This document shows, one piece after another, positions 43,938-55,828 of a stretch of DNA of 64,000 nucleotides. Source of the DNA: Lactuca virosa (lineage: Eukaryota; Streptophyta; Magnoliopsida; Asterales; Asteraceae); the NCBI GenBank assembly GCA_928212115.1, contig CAKMRJ010005745.1:78065871-78129870 (forward strand), in the 5' to 3' direction. Below the pieces are notes generated by a model, which searched no databases, was not told the origin of the DNA, and worked only from the letters and a program-made list of their open reading frames with translations. Each line of letters begins with the position of its first letter. Within the stretch, counting starts at the first letter, position 1. Made by a program: the position numbers and the translations under genes.

Positions 43938-44768
43938 GTGTTGAACAAACGAACACGAAAAGTGGAAGAAACGTTTAATCTTACATTTGATGATTACTAT
44001 GTTAAACAAGTCGAAAAATGTTTTGATCACACACCAATTATTAATGAATCAAATGTTGAGTCTGAAATTTCAAATTCGACAAATTTTGATTATGATTTAA
44101 TTTTTGGTACTCCAGATATGGCTGCTGATGCTGAAGTTAATGCAACTGATAATCGCATACGTAAAGCTTCAAAGCATCTTGATGATTCGACGTTCTCACA
44201 AGATATTTCCGACTTGAATTCAACATCAAATTCTCCAAGACTTGACGGAAGCATGATAAATGATCAAGTGGAGGGGGAGCACTTGAATTCGACAACTCAG
44301 ATTGAGGGGGAGCATCCTTTCGAGGGGGAGTATAGAAGATTGGATAATGATGTTGAGGGGGAGCATCCTATTGAGGGGGAGCGAAATGATTCAATAATGT
44401 CAAATAGTGATCATAATGAAAATTTTCATGATTCAAATGACAATTTTTCTATTGCAGGATCTGAAAATGAAGAAATGTTTGAAGATACACCATTGGATTT
44501 TGATCAAGCATATCCACCTTTAGATAAATGGACAAGAAATCAACCAAAGGAACAAGCTCTTGGAAATCCACAAGACGGTGTATTAACAAGGGCTCAACTT
44601 CGTGCAAAGAATGAGGTACTTAAGGAGCATCAAGAATTTTGTATGTTTAACGTTTTCATTTTGAAAATTGAACCAAAAACATTTAAGGTTGCAATGGAAC
44701 TTCAGATTGGGTTGTTTCAATGCAATCTGAATTGGCTGAATTCGAAAGAAACAAGGTTTGGAGATTAA
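43938..44768 (+). pseudogene. Element E integrase-RT linker with EGE repeats
   Basis: An open frame of 276 codons, acidic, with a two-fold 17-residue repeat built on (V/I)EGEH and (F/I)EGE. The end (LTRAQLRAKNEV) leads to the RT. In DNA the repeats are GAGGGGGAGC, resembling the element's own polypurine tract. See the separate entry. Confidence 0.7.
44271..44382 (+). repeat. Five polypurine-tract-like GAGGGGGAG motifs inside E
   Basis: Copies start at 44271, 44304, 44322, 44355 and 44373, spaced 33, 18, 33 and 18, so a 51-bp unit duplicated. The true tract before the 3' LTR is AAAGGGGGAGAT. The reading frame is kept open (EGE codons). Confidence 0.85.
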
Positions 44769-46222
44769 TTCCTAAGCCAAAAGACGTTTCGATAGTTGGG
44801 TTAAAATGGATTTTCAAAAACAAAAAAGACAAAGATGGTAATATTGTTCGAAAAAAATATAGGCTTGTAGTAAAAGGTTATTCGCAACAAGAAGGAATAG
44901 ACTATGAAGAAACCTTTGCCCCTGTTGCAAGACTCGAGGCAGTTCAAATATTTTTGGCCTATGCAGCTCATAAAGACTTTGATGTTTATCAAATGGATGT
45001 GAAATGTGCATTTTTGAATGGAGAACTCGAAGAGACAATTTATGTGGAACAACCTCCAGGTTTTGTAAATGAAGAATATCCTAATCATTGCTATATTTTA
45101 GATAAGGCTGTTTATGGGTTAAAACAAGCACCGAGAGCATGGTATGGAACTTTAACTTCTTTCTTAAAACAATCGAAATTTAAACAAGGATCAGTTGATC
45201 CCACTCTTTTTCGAAAGAAAGTTGGGGATCATCTAATGCTTGTTCAAATTTATGTTGATGATATTATTTTTGGCTCTAGTGACCCTGCTTTGTCTAATGA
45301 ATTTGAAAATCTGATGAAAAGCAAATTTGAGATGAGTATGATGGGAAAAATCAACAATTTTCTTGGTTTAAATATTCGTCAAAACAGAGAAGGAATTTTT
45401 ATCAATCAAGAAAAATATACCAAGAATTTGCTTGAAAAATTTGGATTGACGAATAGCACAAAATTACGAGTACCGATGGTGACTGGAACAAGGCTTACAC
45501 ATTCGTTAGATAAACCTGCTGTTGATTTGACTCTTTACAGAATCATGATAGGTTCGTTACTTTACCTCACAGCAAGTTGACCTGATATTATGTTTTCTGT
45601 TTGTAATTGTGCTAGGTATCAATCAAATCCTTGAGAACCACATCTCACTGCAGTCAAGAATATTTTTCGTTATCTCAAAGGTTCAATTTCGTTAGGATTG
45701 TGGTATCCTTCGAAAACTGGATTTTTCATACAAGCTTTTTCAGATGCTGATTGAGGAGGTTGCAATCTTGATCGAAAAAGCACAAGTGGTGGATGTCAAC
45801 TTTTGGATGGGAAGTTAGTAAGCTGGCAGTCGAAAAAGCAAACATGTGTTTCGATTTCTACAACAGAAGCTAAGTATGTTGCAACTGCCGCTTGTAATTC
45901 GCAAATCATATGGATCCAAAGTCAATTGCGTGATTATGCAATTAACATGAAAAAGATTCCATTATATTGTGATTCACAAAGTGCTATACGCATTTGTCGT
46001 AATCCAGTACAACATTCGAAAACCAAACACATTACACTTCGTTATCATTTTATTACAGATCATGTGGAAGATGGAAATATTGAAGTTCATTTTGTAAAAA
46101 CAACTGATCAGTTTGCTGATATTTTTACAAAACCATTAGACGAAAAATCATTGGTTAGAATTTTGCAAGGTTTGGGAATGATAGAAGCAAGTGCTGTTCC
46201 AGGATTAATTTCGACAGAGTGA
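44720..46222 (+). pseudogene. Element E reverse transcriptase and RNase H
   Basis: RT is an open frame of 286 codons with VGLKWIFKNKKDKDG, RLVVKGYSQQEGIDYEETFAP, MDVKCAFLNGELEE, YGLKQAPRAWY and the catalytic YVDDIIFGSSD. It stops at a TGA where relatives have CGA (S-R-PD). RNase H has FSDAD, SKKQTCVSISTTEAKYVA, LYCDSQSAIRI and TKHITLRYHF with further stops at 45634 and 45751. It ends GLISTE and TGA. Confidence 0.87.
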
Positions 46223-48004
46223 CAAAGTGTTTATAAGCAAATGTGTCGAATACGAGGCAATAATGAATGATTCAGTGACATCTTGTATTAACCATTCAGA
46301 GGTTACTATTCATATTCACCGCTTTGATACGCTTCGTTTCAACTTCTGGGAATGAAAATTTTCGTTAGTTTGGTACATACTTAAATTTTCGTTATTTTTT
46401 TTTATTTTCGAAAAATCAAAAATACCAAAAATATTTTCGTTAGTTTGTGTTCATTTTCGAAAAATCAAAAATACCAAAAATATTTTCGTTAGTTTGTGTT
46501 CATTTTCGAAAAAATCAAAAATACCAAAAATATTTTCATTAATTTGTGTTCATTTTCCAAAAAGATTTTTGTTATTTTGTACTTTGTCTTTAATTCAAAT
46601 TTTGTAGATTCTGAGGATGTTTTACATGGTTCATACTTGCTATTCTAGGTTCAGGTATTCTTTCGACACTTTGTACTAGTTAGGATGTCCCTAGAAGCAT
46701 GCTGCGGTATGCTGACCCAAGCCTCAATTGACTCAATGTGTGTTTTCGAAAGTCTTAATGAAAATTTTCATCGTGAAAAATTTCTTCCCAATCAGGCTTG
46801 TATTCACATTAGTCTACAGAGCTACCTAACTCTTCTCAAATGAGTTAAGAGTTTTTTGCTTGGTCCAAAGATAGCAGAGGTACAACTGGATTCGTGAACA
46901 AATCTTTTTCATCACAAAGTTCTTACACTTTCACACACAATGACATATTTCCAAGAGATCTCTGGTCAAACCAATCAGGATTTAGACATATCAAACTTCT
47001 GTGTTAATGATCTAACATCATGAGACCATGATGAAAGTGAAACCCACAATATCAAACTCATTTAAGGAATTGATGGGGAACTATGTTCCAGATCTAACGA
47101 AATAATTGTTTATATACCAACTTTCGAAACTCCAAATCATATTCAATTCTTTTGAGTGATCTTGATCAAATGTTCGAATCCCACGATGTTTGTTACCCAA
47201 CAGGATCCAGTCAAAATTTTTTCTTGAATATGATTTCTGGGTGAGTTTCATTTGAATTCTCTTTCACTTCAAAAATTTTTCCAAAGCATACTTGTCACTG
47301 ACTACACTGGCCAAACAAGTAATTTCTGTTACAATTACTCACCTTATGTTTAGGTTGATTTGTAACGAAATTTTTTAAGCCACCCACAAAGCCATATAAA
47401 AGAAGCCCTTCGATACTTCTCTACAAGTATTCAATTATAATTCATGGGGAAAATACACAAGCTGTTGCTTATCTCTCTTGATAATTAACTAAGCAACCTT
47501 TGTCCGGGGTTTAACTGCTTTTGTGTCGAAATTTTATTTTTCGACATCACAGATCCCAAATTTTCGTTATTTTGCTTTTTATCTTATTCTATTGGCACAC
47601 TGCACTCACGAAATCCTTGAGGTTCTGAGTATTACCAACTCAGGCTGATGATTTCGACAGTCAGGCATATGACTTCGTTTCTGATTCCAAAAATGAAAGA
47701 GCCTTACCTTCATGCCGAAGGTTTTCGATCTTATCCACTTGGTACTCACGAACAGGTTGATGTGACGGTTTGGCAACTTGGTCTGACTTTCAAGGTACTT
47801 TATCTGACATGGTACTCATAACGGCTAGTAGTGCGAGTTTCAAGGACAGACGTGGCTTACTCGTTAAAGAAATCGTTTGGAATTCTATTGGGTATACATA
47901 TAAAAGGAAGTTATCTCCTTTTATGATTACGCGTTTAAAATATCAGACGATCATAAAGCCCTAAAATTTCTCTGTTCTTCAAGAATTTTTCAAAACTCTA
48001 ATCA
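46223..48004 (+). other. Intergenic stretch of E between pol and third coding region
   Basis: No gene. Contains the 49-bp tandem repeat and many TTTTCGAAA-like motifs. It could hold a splice acceptor or promoter for the downstream coding region, but none can be assigned with confidence. Confidence 0.5.
46404..46565. repeat. 49-bp tandem repeat, about 3.3 copies
   Basis: Units begin attttcgaaaaatcaaaaat at 46404, 46453, 46502 and 46552. The unit contains the palindrome TTTTCGAAAA. Confidence 0.9.
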
Positions 48005-51000
48005 ATGGCTACTGCTCCAACCGACACTACTTACGAAATTGCATCTCAACCGATCATGAAGATTCAAAGCACCAATTATCAAGTAGAGGGCGATGTTTCA
48101 GTATACCCTGAGGAACTCAAAATGTTGATTGTCGCTTTGCAACATTCTGTTTTATCTACTACGATGTTCAATTCTTTCGATGTTCCCTTATCCTGGCTAT
48201 CCCTAGCAAGATCCACTGCAACTTACAGCAAAGCTCTAGATATGATTACATTCAAACTGGTGAATGATAAGAAGATTCGTCTTTCCAAGAAACTGTTTTG
48301 TCAAATTCTTGAAATCCCTAATTCTCCACCATATTATACTCTTACACATGCTCAAGTCATTCACATGTTCAACGAAATGGGTCATCAACCTCCACTCACC
48401 AAGATCGGTGACTTTAAGAAGTCAAGCCTTCCAAGCATTTGGAACTTTCTTTTTGGTATTTTTCTTCGATGTTTGACTGGTCGGAGTGTTGGTTTAGACA
48501 AAGGACGAATGGAAGTATATGTCATGGTTGCTGGGCTGTACTATGATCTTGCTGTTGATTTTTCGACTCAATTGTGGAAAGAGTTTCTAAAGAGTGTGGA
48601 GAATACAAATGTTGTACAAGGAATTTCATATGCACGATACTGGAGCTTAATTCTTCGTTATGTGTATGAAAAAGTAGGAATTGAGGTGTCTACTGATGAA
48701 CAAAAAGCTGAGTTTTTGAAGTATAATTTTCCAAAGGAGATTGAGGATGATGCATAGGTGTTTCCACACATTGCAAGAATTCCTAATGGTATGCTGAAGA
48801 AGATTGATCCCTCAAATTTTGTCTTTGTGGCTTATTTGCAGAATGTAAATCCTTCTGTTGAAACTGGTATATTGCTTGACAACAGTAATCAAGGTTCATC
48901 CAAAAAGATCAAGAAGTCTAAGAAGACTACTGATGAAGATGTTGTTCACGAAAGTCTAAAGAAAGTTAAGCCTAAGTCTCCTAAGAAGGTTATTATTTAA
49001 CAGGAGAAAGTTTCTACGAAAGTTGAGAAGCCTATGAAGAAGGGGGTTACTGAGTCTTCGAAGGAATTAATTCCTTCAAAATCAGGGGTTTTTAAGCGCG
49101 TAAGGAAGATGTCTCATAAATTTCGAACCTCGTCTGATGATCTATTACCAACTATTCGAAAGGCACATCTAAACAGTAAAGGTGTCATTATTTGTGATAT
49201 ACCAGCTTCGGTATCCCCATCCTCGAAGAAAAGACGAGCTGAGGATGTGGCAAAGCATATTGCCGGAAAGAGAAAGAAAAGGAAGTTGGTTATCAATGCC
49301 AAATCATCTGATAGTGAAGTTGTTCCAGATACACCATTGGGATTGAATTCTCCAAAATTATCCTTACCACAAACCACTACTTTAATTTCACCAACAACAA
49401 CAACAAGTCCACTCGAAATTGTTCTTATCGAATCACATACTGAGGAGGTTCCAATTTCTAACATTGTTGCAAACGTATCTGATATGGGTACACTTGTTAA
49501 TATGAGTGTTGAAGGATCACAATCACTGCTTACTCAAGGTATTCCTCTTCCATCTCTTTTCGAACCTATTTCAACTGTCGATGTTTCACTTCCACCTTTT
49601 ATCACTCAAGTTCAAACAGCTACCACATCACCTACATTTGAGCAAATTTTACAACAACCATTTACCACTCTTTTTCAATCTCAATCCACCAATACACCAA
49701 AACCCAATTCCAATGATGAAACAGATGGAGGAGGTTTTGGAGGAACGTTTGATGATCTCCACTTTGATTCAGAAGAAGAGGATATACCAGATCACATGTT
49801 GATGTCTGGTAAGCAGTTTAAAATTCAGAACAAGAAACTTAACTCTATTCTACAATCACAAGCTGATTCCGGGGCAAAGAATTCGGTTTCGGGGATAGAA
49901 GTTGATGTTATGTTAAAGGCAATGGAGCTTCAAATGCAGAATCAATTGGATGTTATGGATAGAAATAACGAATTGAGAGTCAAGGCTCAGGCTGATTCAT
50001 TTAACTCTAAAATCAAAGATCTTCGTGTGGTAGCAAAAGAGCGTCATGTTCTTTTTGTTAAAGATGTCAAGACCGTAAGAGAAGATGTCAATCGAAAACT
50101 TGAGGAGCTGAAGGTTGAAATCTCCAAAGAACTGAATGAGATGAATTCCAACTATTCGATAATCAATCATTAACTCCTAAGTTTGACGCAAAGGATAAAG
50201 CAGATGCTCAAAATTTCGATAAGATGGGTGCTTTACTTGGTGAACTGAAAGAATTAGTATCGCAACCTGCTCCAACTTCATTTTTAACTCCTGAGTTTTT
50301 AACTCAGAAGATACATAGTTTGGATCAAGCTACTCAGAAGGCTGTTGCTCCAATTTCAAAGTTTGCAAATATGTTACGTACTGGTGCCCCACCTGTTGTC
50401 ACAGGGGTGAAAGGGGGAGAAAAAGGTCAAGTAGGTAAAACTTCGAAGGTTTTGAAAGAAGGCAAAGTTTAGTCTACAACTATTGAAAAAGTGATACCTA
50501 CTCAAGTTTCAACAAAGGTTTTATCAACTCAAATTATCACTCCAATAGTTTCGATAGTCAATACAACACAAGCCATCAAAACCACAATAAGACCCATAAT
50601 GAAAGGTATTGTGATTGGTTCAACAACTGAAGGAGGGAGTTCAAGTTCTTCAAAGCCTAAGATTCCTGGAGATGAAAAAGATAAAGGGAAAGGAATTGTG
50701 GTTGAAAAATCAAAAGAAGAGAAGTAGGCTGAGATAGAAGCTAAAATGGAGAAACATAGACATATTCAAAGCATTTTGAGGCTTCGTGAAAATGATCCAC
50801 CACACATGGATAAGGGAGATCCTAATAAGTTGCATAGTTATGAAAACATCGATGCCAGAGTGTCATACAATCAAATGTATGCATTCGAGAAGAAACCGAG
50901 AAAGAGTTATTCTATCGAAAATTCTGATATGAATCAACTTGATTTTCCTGTTAACGAAATGATGTTCATAACAACACAATATAAGGTGATAGAGAAGTTC

Positions 51001-51648
51001 AAGAATTAAGATGACTTTCTTCATATGAAACTTAGGTTTCATGCTGTTGTTGGAAACGAACAAGATGAAATTTGGTCTCTCATCAAGATAAAAAGGGTGT
51101 TGAGTATTACAAAAGACATAATGTTTGAGAACATGATACAGAAATTTCGTTATCATGTTGTTAGAGCAAACAATGTTGCATGTGATTTCTCAGTTGCAGA
51201 CTTCCCTCTCATGAACTTGAATGATCTTATTCAAGTTGCTCTAATTTTGAAAGATGTCGATGCTTCACAACTTCAAGGAACTGATAAAGAAATTTTGAGG
51301 CTCGGTCTTGGTCATATCAAAACTTTCATAGACAATTACTATGATTGTTTAGCTCTGACTGATGTTGAATTGTTAACTGCTCTTGGGAAGGAAGTAAAAG
51401 TGTCTATGGAAGTGACAAAGACTCAAGCTGAGCTGAAGAAATATGTTGACGGGGAGATATGCTTAAAGCCTTTTGGATTGGTCTTTGAAGGAAAAGATAA
51501 GAATGGCAAAGCTAAGAGGTTTTTGTTCCAAGCAAGTGAAGTGGAAAGATATACTACAACTCAATATACGAATTTCATTGTTCGTATGAATCAGTGCAAA
51601 AAGAACAATGAGGGTGATAAAGCTGAGCTAAAGAAGGTCATGAGCTAG
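48005..51648 (+). pseudogene. Element E third coding region after pol (env-position ORF)
   Basis: Starts MATAPTDTTYE in good context (ATCAATGGC) and extends about 1200 codons in one direction. It is broken by TAG/TAA stops (48755, 48998, 50171, 50470, 50725, 51007) and frame changes. The N-terminal 250 residues form a folded-looking domain (LDMITFKLVNDKKIRLSKKL, SIWNFLFGIFLRCLTGRSVG, MEVYVMVAGLYYDLAVDFS) recalling plant transposon-protein domains. The middle is basic, then Ser/Thr/Pro-rich. Residues around 49900-50160 look like a coiled coil. The last 200 residues form another compact part. No signal peptide or clear membrane anchor is seen, so calling it an envelope rests on position alone. 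Confidence 0.65.
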
Positions 51649-51720
51649 TATACAGAGATTCGTAGAATGATGCATTTTGCTGCACAGATTCTCACAAATT
51701 GAGAAGTTCGACATTATTAC

Positions 51721-51732
51721 AAAGGGGGAGAT
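51721..51732 (+). promoter_or_regulatory. Element E polypurine tract
   Basis: AAAGGGGGAGAT abutting the 3' LTR start TGTAAG. Confidence 0.85.
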
Positions 51733-52051
51733 TGTAAGTTCGAAAGTGTATTGTAATATGTCAAAGTCTGTGTAATGGTTGTTTTGGTTAATTTCGTTAT
51801 GTATTTACTATGGCACCTTTGAAGTCGAAGCGGAATGCTAGCCTTAGTATTTTTTGTATGCTTTACTGTTTTCCTATAAATAGGAAACGTTACTTAGAGT
51901 TAGATAAGAGTTTTTTAGAAGTCTGTCTTGTCTATTCTCTCTTTGTAAATGTGAAGCATAATTGAGCTGAAACAAGATCTTATTTACTCTCGGTGTCCTT
52001 AATTCTTGTAACTCTGATTTTAATTTCATTATTCGATTCAATACTTCATCA
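51733..52051 (+). repeat. Element E 3' LTR (319 bp)
   Basis: Same length as the 5' copy, with intact TATAAATA at 51875-51882. Confidence 0.9.
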
Positions 52052-52056
52052 TTCCG
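52052..52056. repeat. Target-site duplication TTCCG, right copy (element E)
   Basis: Matches the left copy in four of five bases. The sequence beyond is the leader of F's gag. Confidence 0.75.
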
Positions 52057-52152
52057 AATTGTGAATTATTGTGTTGGTTCCTAGCCTTAATATTTTGTTT
52101 GGGTGTTATACTAAGGACTCAAATCAACCAAACTTGAATTTCTCCCTTGTAG

Positions 52153-52815
52153 ATGTCTAGTTCTGACAACTATGGTCTTCCTGAATCTTATGGAAAAAGC
52201 TTTCCTCATGTAGATGATGTTCACAGAAATCATACTTCACATCCTCCACCTCCTCCAATTATTCTCCCTGACACACATGTTTGCCAGCTTGAAAAGTTCA
52301 AGGTCACTCAAACCCTATTGGCAAGCAAACACCAAGATGGAAGGTATGTGTGTGCACATATCTTGGAGATGAAGTCACACATTGAGAGGCTGGGAATGTT
52401 AGGAGTCGTTGTGTCAAGAAAGTTAGTTGTTGACTTGGTTCTTCAATCACTTCCTAAGTCATATAGTGAGTTTGTTAAAGATTACTATATGATAGACCAC
52501 AATGTGACCCTTATCGATCTTACCTATTTGCTAATTGCAGCTGAATCAGAAATGATTTGGTGCACTGGTAAAGCAAATTCGGGGAGATCTACTTCCCAAA
52601 CTTCCAAGGACATTCACAATGGAAACATTGGAAGTCCAGAAAAGTCTTCTCTTCCCAATGGAAAGGGAAAGACTAAGTCTGAGATTGTCCCGTGTGCCAT
52701 TCCAAAAGAATCTATTTGCTTCTATTGTCAATAGAAGGGGCATTGGATGCGTAACTGCCGTATCTACCTGAATGATCACAAGGATGGTAAAGTCAAAGTG
52801 TTTGACTCAGCTTAA
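52153..52815 (+). pseudogene. Element F part two: copia gag
   Basis: MSSSDNYGLPESYGKSFPHV opens a copia Gag of the UBN2 type. It has a shortened capsid region (TLLASKHQDGRYVCAHILEMK, LVLQSLPKSYSEFVKDYYM, LLIAAESEM) and one zinc knuckle, CFYCQ-KGHWMRNC, split by a TAG at 52732 where CAG is expected. The final codons KVKVFDSA meet a TAA one base before a strong splice donor. The gag is shorter than usual, the N-terminal and first capsid helices running together (HVCQLEKFKVTQTLL), which suggests an internal deletion. Confidence 0.75.
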
Positions 52816-52816
52816 G

Positions 52817-52902
52817 GTAAGTCCACTATCTAAATCTATTAAGTTCCTATTTGAAGATTCTTAATGCATGACGTGATGAGATCACATTTTGATGTTTTGT
52901 AG
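52817..52902 (+). other. Probable intron at the end of F gag (86 bp)
   Basis: AAG|GTAAGT is a perfect donor and TTTTGTAG|G a good acceptor. Joining gives SA-(stop)-GSKKRKEA, and with CAA in place of the TAA the frame would run on. Splicing at the gag-pol border is known to shape Gag output in plant copia elements (established knowledge). Here it is inferred from the sites only. Confidence 0.55.
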
Positions 52903-54923
52903 GATCGAAGAAGAGAAAGGAAGCTTAAAGAAAGAGCATGCTGAGTCTGATCGCGAAGAGATGGATTTCGTTCGCATGATTCGATGATGAAAATTGTGAG
53001 CTGCTACTTAGGAGTTATGATAGATTGTTTAGAAATATGTAGTAACATAATTTTCATTTGTAATTGCATTGTAAGGACAAGATTTTCCGCATTTTATAAA
53101 TAAAGAAAATTTTGATTTTATCTAATTTTATATTTCCTTGCAATGGCATTTGTGAAATTTTATGTTTATGTATATTCTAGCAATGTTGGAAAATGGATTT
53201 GATTCTTTCATTTGTGTTAGTGTCAAAAATTTACCAAATAAGGAAAGATTCTCATCACCAAGTTTCAATTGGACAGAAACTTGGAATCATGCAACTTGTA
53301 TTGTATGATGAATGAGAACTTTCATCTTTGGAAAATTAAGACTAATTCCTTGTTCTCATATAGGTATGAGTCAAGTGAAGGACTAGGGGATCTAGTACAA
53401 ATTGTTGTGCACTGGTCAGGTCCACCATAAAGATCGATAAGACTATTCGTCATGATTTACTAAAACTTTAGTAAATATGGTTATGCTTACAAGATTAAGT
53501 GTAATATTGAATCATTGAAAAAGTTTCATTGTATAGCAGAACGAATGAGAAGAATCAATTAGGCAGAATGATAACAGTCTCTCCAATCTGAAAGGAAAGG
53601 AGAGTACTTTAGTATCATGTTTTATGATCATCTTAATGATTATGAAAACCATATCACAGTTGATCCTCTAAGGACACCTTAGTGCACTTGTATGGCTAAG
53701 AAGAAGAATCATGAATTATTGAAATGGTTAAGGTGAATCATACTTCGTTCCAAAATCACGTCTTAGAGTCATACTGCAAGATTGTGACTTGAGTGACATA
53801 TCTTAAGAAGGTTTATAACACATCATGAAATATGGGATAGAAATGTTTTCTAATTCTTGCATATTTCAATTTGGTAGTTGTGATGTTTTGGATAAAACAA
53901 AGACCAAGTCCAATTATATGAAGTGTCATCCTTGATAAGAATCCACACTAACTCTTTGATATTAGTTTGTCAAGGAATGTTTCTTGACATAGAATCTTAT
54001 AGGTCTAGAAGTCAGTGTGAGTCTTAAAGATCTTGAAAAGTTTCAAGAACTAATCAAGAATAAACCTATTGTTTATCAATAGCACGCGACTTGAGGTTTG
54101 TAACCTATCGTGTTGATATATTTTTGTTTCTGTGCTCATTCCAGTTAACGTTGACTATGCATGTGAGTTTTATGAGTTCTCAATTTTTTGCATAAGGCAA
54201 AGCGCCTTGATCAGTGAAAGTTCATTGACCAGTATAGATGAGTTGCTAAACAGCTTGGAAGACATGGTAGGCCCTTGTGCTGCCAAGTTGCAAGAAATTA
54301 AGATTGAACAAGTTCAGTCCATATGTGTTTGAATCTGCCATAGACCTTATCTAATGATTATGGTTGGAAATGACAGTTTCACATGGATAGGAACACATAC
54401 ACCATTAAATCTAAGTGACAAAGTTTTCTCTCCAATTAATGAAAATGATTGTGAGGAAACACTTTCACTAAGTAGATTTTAAGAAGATAGTAGTTGTGTT
54501 AATTGCGTTTTCAAATTCGATTATTATTACGACATCCCTCTTCATAGTTCGAGTTGTGAGAAATGGAAAATAGTTTGAACATTCGGGACTTACTACCGTA
54601 AGTTCTGAAATAGTTTAGACACACATGAGCTTTCTTATAAAAGGTGTATATGCTTAGATAAAGACTTATCGAAGCATCTCGTATTAGAAATCTGAACTTT
54701 GGTAAGAAACTCAATAAATATTGATTTCTAGAAGTCCAGTTGATTTCTGGGTACATGTCAAAGCTAGTGGGAGCATAAGTGTTATGCTGGCAAGAATATA
54801 ATTATCATGATATTGGGAACATGATTATTATGTGAAGTGTTGCAAGCTAGCAATACTGGTTATAGGAAACAAAAGTTAAGAATTTTGCAAAGTTGCAAAA
54901 TTTGAAAAATTGTTTCGCTGTAG
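52903..54923 (+). pseudogene. Element F part two: strongly decayed copia pol region
   Basis: Only weak echoes can be read: an ERKGEYFSIMFYDHL segment at about 53600, like the GGEYLSQEFxDHL integrase motif, and VHVKASGSI near 54755, like the VYVKASGSIVSFL stretch before YVDD. No frame is open. Cut at 54923 by element G. It may descend from a non-autonomous family rather than from a once-complete pol. Confidence 0.5.
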
Positions 54924-55828
54924 TGTAACGCCCGGGTTTCGGGGCTAAGCAGTTTTAGACGATGTAATAGTCTAGGTCAACTATTGTAACTCTTTTGATG
55001 TAATAAAAATGAAATATTTGAGTATTTTGTGAATTATGTGAATTTATGTGCTTATTATTTAATTATAAATGTATAATTAATAAAGAATAAAAATAAGCGT
55101 CAAAATGAAATGTTAGATAAACCCGATATCTATGAAGGATGTGGTAGTGGTCGTGACGAGGTTTCCGAATATATAAAGAATGCCAAAATCCGAGTTATAA
55201 CGAAGAAGTTATGACCCGACGAAGTTTCACGACGGAACCGACACGATACCGGGAAGCGTAAATAGTGAATTTACGATAAAGCGAGTTTTAGCCTTAGCGA
55301 TCTAAATGAAAGTCGTAGAGTTTGTTAAACCGAAAGCGTGCATAAAAAGAATGCCCAAATCTGACTTCATAAGAGGAAGTTATGATTTTTCTAAGTTTCA
55401 GCTTAGCGGTATACAGCCCAAATACTCGATTTGAGATCGAGCGGTTTTTAGCCGACACAACCTAAACGAGAATTGAAGATCTCGTTAATAGTAATGCAAC
55501 GGTAAAAAGACAGACGAAAACGGACGTCGGATGAAAAAGTTATGAATTTTTAACGGACTAATCCTGTCCCGGCCTGTTAAAAATATAACTGTTAAAATAA
55601 ATTCAAAATTAGCCGACGGAGTCTAAACGAAAGTTGTAGATTACGTTCCCGCCTACGCGTGGATATAAAGAACGTCGAAAACGGAGTTCATATGAAGAAG
55701 ATATGAATTTCCAAAGTTTTTAAAATAATTAATATTTATTTATCTATTTATTTATTATTCGACCGGAGGAATCTACTTTACACCGGAGAAAAGGAAAAGG
55801 AGCCGGCAACTAATCGAGTACTGCTAGG

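Larger units (their letters stand above)
38550..52051 (+). mobile_element. Element E: Ty1/copia, SIRE/Maximus-like, 13.5 kb with extra third coding region
   Basis: Two 319-bp LTRs (TGTAAG...CATCA), a perfect tRNA-Met primer site, an unusually long gag region, pol in copia order (protease, integrase, RT, RNase H), then a 1.8-kb untranslated stretch. A 3.6-kb same-strand coding region and a purine tract follow. Great length, short LTR relative to body and the extra downstream frame fit the SIRE/Maximus lineage. Multiple stops make it inactive. It sits inside element F's leader. Confidence 0.87.
33694..54923 (+). mobile_element. Element F: Ty1/copia remains, two parts around one LTR
   Basis: Part one is a 5'-truncated pol (integrase, RT, RNase H) with 3' untranslated region and LTR at 37476. 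Part two, after the LTR, is a leader (holding element E), a gag and a decayed pol region up to 54923, where element G begins. One LTR between two internal regions suggests a tandem or recombined pair. The second half could instead be a separate non-autonomous relative. Confidence 0.6.

Noticed and set aside
48005..51648. A true retroviral envelope protein in E
   Set aside because: No signal peptide, no fusion peptide and no clear membrane anchor can be seen. Only the position fits, so the neutral name is used.
52153..54923. A host gene with zinc knuckle and intron
   Set aside because: The protein pattern is copia Gag and the downstream sequence shows decayed copia pol motifs, so a retrotransposon is the better explanation.
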